From: Tardiphaga sp. vice304
Lineage (GTDB): Bacteria; Pseudomonadota; Alphaproteobacteria; Rhizobiales; Xanthobacteraceae
NCBI RefSeq assembly: GCF_007018905.1
Contig: NZ_CP041402.1
Span: 1,786,001 to 1,850,000, forward strand
DNA: 64,000 nt
Direction of reading: 5' to 3'
The notes beneath the pieces are model-generated. The model worked only from the letters and a program-made list of their open reading frames with translations, did no database searches and was not told the origin of the DNA. The position numbers and the translations under genes were made by a program. Shown piece by piece: positions 53,974 through 60,914 of the stretch; position 1 is the stretch's first letter; each line of letters opens with the position of its first letter.

Positions 53974-55359
53974 TCAAGACGGGCGGACAGCCAGTCGCAT
54001 GAAACTCAACACGCAGCCGACGGCCGCGAAGCCGGCACCGAGCGCCAGCGCCCAGGTTGCTGCGCCCGCGTGGCCGATCATGCCGAAGCAGAACGCGGCC
54101 AATGCCGCGCCGGTGGTCTGCCCGGTCAGGCGCGCGGTGGCGACGATTCCACTGGCGCTTCCCGAGCGTCCGGGCGGTGCACTTCCCATCAGCGCCTTCA
54201 TGTTCGGCGCCTGAAAGAAGCCGAAGCCGGCGCCACAGATCACCATCCGCCAGACGATATTGGCGATGCTCGGTTCCGGCGGCAACATCGCCAGCAGCGC
54301 CATGCCGATGCCGAGCATCAACAGGCCGATGCCGCCGAGCATGCCGGCGGGATAGCGGTCCGACAGCCGGCCGGCGATCGGCGCCATGATGCCGACCACC
54401 AGCGGCCATGGCGTCAGGAAAAAGCCGGTCTCGACCTGCGAGCGGTGCAGCACGTCTTCGAAGTAAAACGGCAGCGACACGAAGGCGAGGCCCTGCACCG
54501 AGAACGCGCAGATCGCGGTTGCCGCCGACAGCGCGAATACCGGCCTTCGAAACAGATCGACCGGCAGCATCGGCGCCGGATGGCCGGCCTGGCGGCGCAG
54601 CAGCAGCCAGCCGAACAGCAGGCCGGCCACCAGTTCGCCGATCACGACAACGGGCGCTGTCTGATGCGCGGCGCTGCCGAGGCCGAGGATCAGCAGTCCC
54701 AGACAGCCCGATGCCAGCACCGCCCCCGGAATATCGAACCCGTGCGTGGCCCGCGACGTTTTCGGTAGCGTTTTCAGGCCGATGGCGATAGCCAGCAGGC
54801 CGAATGGCAGGTTGATGGCGAACAGCCACGGCCAGGTCGCGACCGACAGGATCGCGGAGGCGATGGTCGGCCCCAGCGTGAAAGAGGTCGCCACCACCAG
54901 CGCATTATGGCCAAAGCCGCGGCCGAGCCGATGCCGGGGGTAGACGAAACCGACCAGCGCGGTGTTGACGCTCATGATGCCGGAGGCGCCCAGCCCCTGC
55001 AGGACGCGGGCGATCAGCAGCGTCTCGAGCGACCACGCCAGCGCGCAGAACACGGACGCCGCGGTGAACAGGATCAGGCCCCCGATATAGATGCGCTGGT
55101 GGCCGACGATCTCGCCGAGCGCGCCGAGCGGCAGCAGGGTGGCGACCATGGCGATCTGATAGACATTGACCACCCAGATGACGTCGGCCGGGGTCGCACG
55201 CAGGTCGGCCGCGATGGCGGGCAGGGCGATATTGGCGATTGCGGTGTCCAGCGAGGCCATCGCCAGCGCGGTGAAGATCGCCACCGTCGCCCAGCGCCGC
55301 TGCTTCAGCGTGAGGCCATCAGCCGGCGAGTGATCGGGCGCCGCAAGTCCATCAGCCAT
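53974..55359 (-). CDS. MFS drug:proton antiporter (DHA2-like)
   Basis: A 461-residue inner-membrane transporter with about 12-14 hydrophobic helices. The first-helix motif LDTAIANIALPAIAADL, motif A-like LGALGEIVGHQRIY and the RVLQGLGASGIMSVNTALVGFVYPRHRLGRGFGHNALVVATSFTLGPTIAS region identify a DHA2-type exporter. It probably expels toxic organic compounds. The start is ATG 55359. No regulator is adjacent; the gap of 199 bases upstream contains nothing recognisable. Confidence 0.9.
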   Translation of the reverse strand: MADGLAAPDHSPADGLTLKQRRWATVAIFTALAMASLDTAIANIALPAIAADLRATPADVIWVVNVYQIAMVATLLPLGALGEIVGHQRIYIGGLILFTAASVFCALAWSLETLLIARVLQGLGASGIMSVNTALVGFVYPRHRLGRGFGHNALVVATSFTLGPTIASAILSVATWPWLFAINLPFGLLAIAIGLKTLPKTSRATHGFDIPGAVLASGCLGLLILGLGSAAHQTAPVVVIGELVAGLLFGWLLLRRQAGHPAPMLPVDLFRRPVFALSAATAICAFSVQGLAFVSLPFYFEDVLHRSQVETGFFLTPWPLVVGIMAPIAGRLSDRYPAGMLGGIGLLMLGIGMALLAMLPPEPSIANIVWRMVICGAGFGFFQAPNMKALMGSAPPGRSGSASGIVATARLTGQTTGAALAAFCFGMIGHAGAATWALALGAGFAAVGCVLSFMRLAVRPS

Positions 55360-55558
55360 CGCAACAATTCCTCGGCCGGCGCCACATGCAGGCCGGGAGC
55401 CGCTATGTAGGCCGGATGGGCCCCCGCCTACAGCCGTGGTACTGCATGAGGCGTATGCAGGGGCTCCGACAAGTTCGCCAGCGATCGAGCTGCCGATGTT
55501 CTGTCACCTCTCCCCGGTAGGGAGAGATTAAAGTGAGCGTCGTTCCTGGTTTAGTGAC

Positions 55559-56968
55559 TTAGCCAGCCTCGCCGCGGGGCTTTTTGAACCACACGCCGGA
55601 GGCCACGGCGCCGGCGATCAGGCTGCCATAGATCGCCAGCGCTAGCGCAAGGCATGCGAACAGCCAGGTCAGCGATCCCGTGAGCCGCAGCACCAGCCAG
55701 CCGCCGCCGACCGAGATCGCCAGCCGCAGCACGCCGGCGGCCAGCGGCCAGATCATCTTGCCGGCGCCCTGCGAGGCGAAGTACAGCGACAGGCCGAGGC
55801 CGAAGAAGCCATAGGCCGGGCCGACGATGCGCAGATACGCGCTGCCGGTTTCGATCATCTGTGGGTCACTGCCGAACAGGCCGAGCCACGCTGCCGGCCA
55901 GATCGCCGCGGCGAGGCCAACGGTCTCGGTCAGCGCGAACACCATGGCGCCGCCGATCAGCGCGATGCGCAGCGCGCGCGCTTCCAGCCCCGCGCCGATA
56001 TTGGTACCTACCAGCGCCACCAATGGCCCGCCGAAGCCGAACGCCAAGGGCACCATCAGATATTCCAGCCGCACCCCGGTGCCGAACCCGGCGACCGCCT
56101 CGCCGCCGCCATGGGCGCCGACCAGAGCGGTTGTGAGCAGAACTGTCAGGCTGGTCTGCAGCGACACAACCGCTGCGATGGCGCCGACGCGCAGGATGTC
56201 GATGGTGAGATCGCGGCGCAGCCGCGCCGGCTTGAATTGCAGGATGCAGCGACCGGAAAGAATATAGACGGCGAGCACGGCGGCGACGATCGCGGTGGTC
56301 AGCACCACGGCCCAGCCGCCCCCGGCCATGCCCAGCGCCGGGATCGGACCCCAGCCGAAGATTAGCAGCGGCGACAGCGGGATCAGCAGCACCACGCCGA
56401 TGCAGACCGCGAGCGAGGGCACCAGCATGTTGCCGGTGCCGCGGATGATGCTGGCCAGAGCGTTCATCAGCCAGACCAGTACACTGCCGCCGAACACCAC
56501 GTTCGAGTACTGCATCGCGGCCTCGAGCGCGCCGCCGTCGGCGCCCATCGCCCGGTACAGCGGCCGGCCCCAGATCAGGAACAGCGCGGCGCCGAACAGG
56601 CCGATCGCGACGTTGAGCACGACGGCGTGCATCACCAGCGCCTCGGCATCGTGATGGCGGCGGCCGCCGAGCGCGCGGGCGATCGCCGAGGAAATGCCGC
56701 CGCCCATCGCGCCGGCGGACAGCATCTGCATCATCATGAAGCCGGGAAACACCACGGCCATGCCGGTGAGCGCGTCGGTGCCGAGCTTCGATACCCACCA
56801 GGTCTCGATCAGCCCGGTGGAGGCCTGCGCCAGCATCACCAGCAGGTTGGGCCAGGCCAATCTGAGCAGCGTCGAGACGATCGGCGCCTGCAGCAGCATT
56901 CTGGTCCGCGGGTTCATCTCGGGCGCGGCGGTGGCCGCGATGATCGCCTGCGGCGCATCGAGCTTCAT
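55559..56968 (-). CDS. MATE-family efflux transporter
   Basis: A 469-residue inner-membrane protein with 12 hydrophobic helices. The opening LLRLAWPNLLVMLAQASTGLIETWWVSKLGTDALTGMAVVFP and the central FGTGVRLEYLMVPLAFGFGGPLVALVGTNIGAG are MatE repeats. It exchanges cationic drugs or metabolites for protons or sodium ions. ATG 56968 overlaps the stop of the HxlR regulator gene by four bases, so the two are co-translated. The longer open frame upstream is antisense/frame noise from that regulator. Confidence 0.92.
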   Translation of the reverse strand: MKLDAPQAIIAATAAPEMNPRTRMLLQAPIVSTLLRLAWPNLLVMLAQASTGLIETWWVSKLGTDALTGMAVVFPGFMMMQMLSAGAMGGGISSAIARALGGRRHHDAEALVMHAVVLNVAIGLFGAALFLIWGRPLYRAMGADGGALEAAMQYSNVVFGGSVLVWLMNALASIIRGTGNMLVPSLAVCIGVVLLIPLSPLLIFGWGPIPALGMAGGGWAVVLTTAIVAAVLAVYILSGRCILQFKPARLRRDLTIDILRVGAIAAVVSLQTSLTVLLTTALVGAHGGGEAVAGFGTGVRLEYLMVPLAFGFGGPLVALVGTNIGAGLEARALRIALIGGAMVFALTETVGLAAAIWPAAWLGLFGSDPQMIETGSAYLRIVGPAYGFFGLGLSLYFASQGAGKMIWPLAAGVLRLAISVGGGWLVLRLTGSLTWLFACLALALAIYGSLIAGAVASGVWFKKPRGEAG

Positions 56969-57474
56969 GGGCTGCCGTCCTGTGATGTCGCGGAAGTCTT
57001 GCGCGTCAGACGCTTCCTGACACCCGGGCCCGCGGCAGGGCCGGGGGCGTTGGCATGGGTGGCGTCGGTGATCGGCTGGCCGGTGTTGCGGTCGATCAGA
57101 ATGGGATCGGCCGCCACGCCGGTAGCGCGATCGACGAGCATCACGCTGGCGCCCTCGGGCGCGAAGTGCCGGTTGCCCCAGGCCTGCAGCGACAGCAGGA
57201 TCGGGCGGAAATCGCGACCGCGCGGGGTGAGGATGTATTCGTAGCGTGGCGGCTTTTCGCAATACAGCCGCTTCTCCAGCAGTCCGCTATCGACAAGGGC
57301 TGTCAGCCGACGGGTCAGGATGTTCGGTGCAATGTCGAGGTTCCGCTGAAACTCGTCGAACCGCGTGATGCCGTGGATCGCATCGCGCAGGATCAAAATG
57401 CTCCACCACTCACCGACGCGCTCGAGGCTGCGGGCGACCGGGCATTGCATGTTGCCAAAATTCTTACGCTGCAT
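56965..57474 (-). CDS. HxlR-family transcriptional regulator
   Basis: A 169-residue winged-helix protein. The HxlR core is MQCPVARSLERVGEWWSILILRDAIHGITRFDEFQRNLDIAPNILTRRLTALVDSGLLEKR followed by PPRYEYILTPRGRDFRPILLSLQAWGNRH. The cysteine in MQCPVARSLE is the conserved redox- or electrophile-sensing position of the family. The C-terminal 60 residues are an extra tail. It leads an operon with the MATE exporter, which it likely represses until a toxic quinone, aldehyde or drug is sensed. Confidence 0.92.
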   Translation of the reverse strand: MQRKNFGNMQCPVARSLERVGEWWSILILRDAIHGITRFDEFQRNLDIAPNILTRRLTALVDSGLLEKRLYCEKPPRYEYILTPRGRDFRPILLSLQAWGNRHFAPEGASVMLVDRATGVAADPILIDRNTGQPITDATHANAPGPAAGPGVRKRLTRKTSATSQDGSP

Positions 57475-57830
57475 GCGGCCAGCCTACGGCAGTGACTATC
57501 ATCATGCAAGTAACTATTGCGGGCGATTCCGCCGCACCCGCACAGGGCGATGGCGCGAGGGCATGCCGCGCGTCGCAATCGCCATCGTGCCGCGCTCGGT
57601 TTCGTCAGGCGGGCCGACGCGATCCTGCCGCACGACGGCGCGGCCAAACACCCGATGCTGCGAGTGGGCGGTGCTGGAGCTGTGTCTACAGGCCGGATGT
57701 GCGACCGGCTCGAGCGACGCGCCCGAACACCCTGCGGCCGGTCGCGAACCGTGAGGGCAGGGCCACCGGCGAGTGCCTGCGCACCATCCGCCGATCGCCG
57801 GCTGACGCGAAGGCGTCGCTTGCCGCTCAG
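57475..57830. other. Gap without a recognisable gene
   Basis: A 356-base stretch between the HxlR regulator (minus) and the pucC-linked gene (minus). Open frames here are Arg/Pro-rich in all frames and look random. The promoter of the HxlR-MATE operon should lie at its left edge. No repeat family or RNA was recognised. Confidence 0.5.
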
Positions 57831-58418
57831 CTACCGATGCGATGGTTGCTGCTTGATCAATGTCGGAAGACCCAGCAGTGAGGACAGCGGCGCCGCTTTG
57901 TCCATCAGTAGCGGCAGGCCAAAGGACGAGTGGCGGGACCCGAACCCGCTCAACAGCTTGATGCCCAACAGGGCCGATAGCGAGAAGGAGGGGGATGAAA
58001 GCGTCCGCAGCCCCCAGAATCGGGAGAATGGCGCTGCGTCGTCCAGCAACACCGGCATCTGCAGGGCGCACGACATCGGCGTCGCCTCGTCCCATAGCAT
58101 TGGGCGGTCTTCCGGTTCGGCAATGCCGGAGGCAATCGGGCTGAACATGTCGAGGATGCGGATGGCTTTGGCGGCACCGCCGAACGCTGCATGGACGGTT
58201 ACGAGCGATCCGCCCCGCGCGAGGCCCCCCGCATAGATCCGTGCATGGGCCTTCAGAACATTGCCCTTGGTGATCTCCGCGACGAGATCCTCCATGGGAC
58301 CATTGGCGCCGCTGGACAATGCCAGATGAACGTCCGAATAGCCTTCTCGCTCGAGTGCCGCCTTCGCGTTCACCGCCTGCTCCGGTAATTCGTACATCCG
58401 GCTGATCGTCTGGCTCAT
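57831..58418 (-). CDS. Conserved protein linked to pucC, with C-terminal Leu/Phe-rich repeats
   Basis: A 195-residue protein with two parts. Residues 1-100 look like a soluble alpha/beta domain (ISRMYELPEQAVNAKAALEREGYSDVHLALSS ... LVTVHAAFGGAAKAIRILD), reminiscent of DUF1269/general-stress domains. Residues 115-195 contain loosely repeated short motifs: AAPFSRFWGLRTLS, SFSLSALLGIKLLS, SSFGLPLLMDK and AAPLSSLLGLPTLI. It lies 42 bases downstream of pucC in the antenna operon, a place where Rhodopseudomonas puc operons carry extra genes. The role is unknown; an assembly or antenna-binding function is a guess. Confidence 0.6.
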   Translation of the reverse strand: MSQTISRMYELPEQAVNAKAALEREGYSDVHLALSSGANGPMEDLVAEITKGNVLKAHARIYAGGLARGGSLVTVHAAFGGAAKAIRILDMFSPIASGIAEPEDRPMLWDEATPMSCALQMPVLLDDAAPFSRFWGLRTLSSPSFSLSALLGIKLLSGFGSRHSSFGLPLLMDKAAPLSSLLGLPTLIKQQPSHR

Positions 58419-58460
58419 GGTTTTTTCCCGTTCCGATGCGGTCGCACCCAGGTTTCGGCG

Positions 58461-59867
58461 TCATCCTTCGATTGCGGCAGGCTCTGCACAGGCCTGGCCG
58501 CGGTAGCGTATTCCGGCCATCGTTATCAACGTAGCCATCAGCAAACAGATCTCAAGGGAGTACACGGAAACATATCCAGCCGCTGCGCCCAGAGGGGTCT
58601 CGGGAGCGAGGGTTGCAACGATGTCGCGAATGATACCACCGAGCGCGATGGCCACGCCCGCCGCCGAGGCCTGTACGGCTCCCCACGCGCCGAGCGCCAG
58701 TCCGGTCTGGCCCGGCGGGGCAAAGTTCATGGTGGCAGTGAGCGTGCCATGACCGAACAGCCCGGCGCCGAAACCGATCAACAGGGTGCCGGCGCTGAAC
58801 AGCAGCGCCGAGGAAAATGGTGCGGCGAGAATGACCGCAGCGAACGCCGGAATGCCGACTAGCACGCCGTAGCCGGCCATGCGGAACGGATCGTAGCCGC
58901 GGCTCAGGATCCGCGACGCCAGACCAAAGCCGCACAGCCCGCCAGCGGCCAGGGCTGCGGTCAGCTTGGTCGTGTCCGCCACGGTCAGTTGCAGGATCTG
59001 CCCGCCATAGGGTTCGAGCAGGACGTCCGACATGGTGAAGGCCATGGTGCCCAGGCCGACCGCTATGAGGCGTCGCATCGACTGTTCGCCGCTGATATAG
59101 CTGTCCCAGGATTGCTGGAACGTCGGCTGGCGAGTTGCGGTCTTCGTCGATCGGCTGCGCGGTTCCATCTTCCAGAGCGCCACGGCGTTGAGCACGATGG
59201 TGACGACCGCCGAGGCCTGAATCACCTGGATCAGGCGCGCCGGGCTGAAATCTGCGAGCATCAGGCCGAACAGCAGCGCGCTCGCGATGGTCCCTAATAG
59301 CAACATCACATACATTAGCCCGACGACCTTGGGCTGCGACTCAAGCGGCGCGAGATCGGTGGCCAGCGCGAGGCCGACGGTCTGGGTCGTGTGCAGTCCG
59401 ACGCCGACGAGCAGGAAGGAAAGCGCAGCGCCGAGCTGGCCGATCCAGGCCGGTGCGTTGCCGGCATTGCCGCCGCCGGAAAGCACCAGCAAGGCGAACG
59501 GCATGATGGCCAGGCCGCCAAACTGCAGCATCGTGCCCTTGTAGATGAAGGGCACACGCTTCCAGCCCAGTTCGGACCGGTGGGTGTCGGAACGAAATCC
59601 GATCAGGGCACGGAACGGTGCAAAGATCAGCGGCATCGCCAACATCACGCCGACCAGCGAAGCGGGCACGCCGAGCTCGACGATCATGACCCGGTTCAGG
59701 GTGCCGATCAGCAGCACCAGCGAGATGCCGACCGAGACCTGAAATAGCGACAGCCTCAGCAGCCGCGACAGCGGCAAATCGGGCGTGGCGGCGTCCGCGA
59801 ACGGCAGAAAGCGCGAGCCCAGGCCGATCCAGGTTTTCATCAGTTTTTGACTTACGCGATTCATCAT
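58461..59867 (-). CDS. pucC: Light-harvesting complex assembly protein PucC
   Basis: A 468-residue inner-membrane protein of the BCH2/PucC branch of the MFS, with about 12 helices. Diagnostic stretches are LLRLSLFQVSVGISLVLLIGTLNRVMIVELGVPASLVGVMLAMPL, FRALIGFRSDTHRSELGWKRVPFIYKGTMLQFGGLAIMP and LFGHGTLTATMNFAPPGQTGLALGAWGAVQA. PucC delivers bacteriochlorophyll or inserts antenna polypeptides. The start is ATG 59867 or the next ATG 59864; the extra upstream frame is not family-like. It is downstream of pucBA on the same strand. Confidence 0.93.
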   Translation of the reverse strand: MMNRVSQKLMKTWIGLGSRFLPFADAATPDLPLSRLLRLSLFQVSVGISLVLLIGTLNRVMIVELGVPASLVGVMLAMPLIFAPFRALIGFRSDTHRSELGWKRVPFIYKGTMLQFGGLAIMPFALLVLSGGGNAGNAPAWIGQLGAALSFLLVGVGLHTTQTVGLALATDLAPLESQPKVVGLMYVMLLLGTIASALLFGLMLADFSPARLIQVIQASAVVTIVLNAVALWKMEPRSRSTKTATRQPTFQQSWDSYISGEQSMRRLIAVGLGTMAFTMSDVLLEPYGGQILQLTVADTTKLTAALAAGGLCGFGLASRILSRGYDPFRMAGYGVLVGIPAFAAVILAAPFSSALLFSAGTLLIGFGAGLFGHGTLTATMNFAPPGQTGLALGAWGAVQASAAGVAIALGGIIRDIVATLAPETPLGAAAGYVSVYSLEICLLMATLITMAGIRYRGQACAEPAAIEG

Positions 59868-59990
59868 CTCAGAATCTCTGATGCACCCCGGCAGATGCGT
59901 CGAAGCAGCCAAGCGCCCTGCCGCTCCGCCGCGAAAATGGCCGGGACCCGTGGATCCCGGATCGTTTTCATATCCGCGAAAAGTGCTCGT

Positions 59991-60374
59991 TCACTTTTCG
60001 TCTGATGGGGCGAGGGTGGCGAGCGAGACCTTGTCGAACGGACGCATCGACGCATCACCGGTCACAGTCTGCGCCTGCGCTGGAGCGGGCGCGACCGTGA
60101 CGACGAAGGAAGTGCCGAGCCTGGCGGTGTCCGCAGCGGGTGCGACCGAGATGACATAGCCCGGCACGGCCCGGTTGGTCAGGGCGACTGGAGACACGGA
60201 TTCCTCCAGCGATGCTGCCTTCTTGGATTTTCCTCCCTCCAGAAAGGCGCCAAACCAGTTCGAATGCGTCAGGACCGAGTAATGCACGATGAGAGATGTC
60301 ACCGCGACACTACCCAGAAACAGCGGCAGGCCGACTGTGGGATTCACCACGCACCAAATTCTACCTTGATTCAT
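59991..60374 (-). CDS. pucA: Peripheral light-harvesting alpha subunit with a long C-terminal tail
   Basis: A 127-residue antenna polypeptide. Residues 1-50 align without gaps to LH2 alpha: [21 protein letters not shown], a single membrane helix, His31 as the bacteriochlorophyll ligand, and [13 protein letters not shown]. Positions 44-45 are Phe-Leu in place of the Tyr-Trp of B800-850 complexes, the same change found in B800-820 (LH3) antennae. The residues after about 52 form a tail of some 75 residues rich in Ala, Val, Ser and Thr, far beyond the usual 50-60 residue length. ATG 60374 has GAGGGGG five bases upstream. pucB lies 10 bases upstream in the operon. Confidence 0.92.
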   Translation of the reverse strand: MNQGRIWCVVNPTVGLPLFLGSVAVTSLIVHYSVLTHSNWFGAFLEGGKSKKAASLEESVSPVALTNRAVPGYVISVAPAADTARLGTSFVVTVAPAPAQAQTVTGDASMRPFDKVSLATLAPSDEK

Positions 60375-60384
60375 GTCGACCCCC

Positions 60385-60540
60385 TCAATGCAGCCAGGGC
60401 GAATAGATGTAGGCAAGCAGGTGCGCGAACGCCGAAATCACGAAGAACACGCGGGCGCCGTCGATGACGTGCTTGTGTAGTTCTTCCGATTCCGGGATCG
60501 TCAGACCGGTTGGCCAAACTCTGTTGACATCATCTGCCAT
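60385..60540 (-). CDS. pucB: Peripheral light-harvesting beta subunit
   Basis: A 51-residue antenna polypeptide, too short for most ORF filters. It reads [20 protein letters not shown], then [20 protein letters not shown], then [11 protein letters not shown]. The cytoplasmic His in the LHKHVIDG region and the membrane His in FAHLLAY are the bacteriochlorophyll-binding positions of LH2 beta chains, and the helix ends in the usual YSPWL. ATG 60540 has GGAGG seven bases upstream. It starts the operon pucB-pucA-pucC, divergent from the bacteriophytochrome gene. Confidence 0.95.
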   Translation of the reverse strand: MADDVNRVWPTGLTIPESEELHKHVIDGARVFFVISAFAHLLAYIYSPWLH

Positions 60541-60914
60541 TACGTACCTCCTGGAAGTCTGTCAGGTTGATCAGTGCTGAACCCGCACCGGGCTTCGACC
60601 TTTTCGCCAGGGCGGACGCATTCGTTCGCCTTGATGCTACAGATCGCTATTCATCCGAGCACAGATAGCCGATCGCTTGGCTGCATCAGCCAGACGTTGA
60701 CCATCGGTGGTCGCCGTTCCGATTCATAAGGTCGCGCTGATACGGAACTTGAATGTAAATTCTACCTTACGTAAAGTGTCGTCAATTGTAATTGACACGT
60801 GATCTTGTCCGGTAAATTCCCTACGGGGCGATAATTGTCATGCGATTTACTGACGTCAGGATTTGCGTCGAAATGGGCTTTCCCCCTCGCTGCCAACCGA
60901 CGGGGCGGTGAACG
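60541..60914. promoter_or_regulatory. Divergent pucB-bphP regulatory region
   Basis: A 374-base intergenic region, AT-richer than its surroundings between about 60720 and 60850. It contains TTACGTAA (60767-60774), GTAA-N8-TTAC (60755-60770) and the 16-bp inverted repeat listed separately. No exact TGT-N12-ACA (PpsR) motif or TTGAT-N4-ATCAA (FNR/FixK) site was found by eye. It should hold both the light-controlled puc promoter and the bphP promoter. Confidence 0.6.
60781..60796. promoter_or_regulatory. Inverted repeat GTCAATT-GT-AATTGAC, candidate response-regulator site
   Basis: Seven-base perfect arms around a two-base centre lie in the pucB-bphP intergenic region, 240 bases from pucB and 119 bases before bphP. 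The dimensions suit a NarL/FixJ-type dimer, and the local response regulator is of that type. Binding is inferred. Confidence 0.45.

Noticed and set aside
57514..58464. 316-residue minus-strand open frame spanning the pucC-linked gene and the gap
   Set aside because: Out of frame with the better gene at 57831-58418 and of low-complexity Arg/Gly composition.
60385..60540. Identification as core antenna LH1 (PufB/PufA)
   Set aside because: The alpha chain starts MNQGRIW and aligns with PucA, and pucC follows; no reaction-centre genes are nearby.
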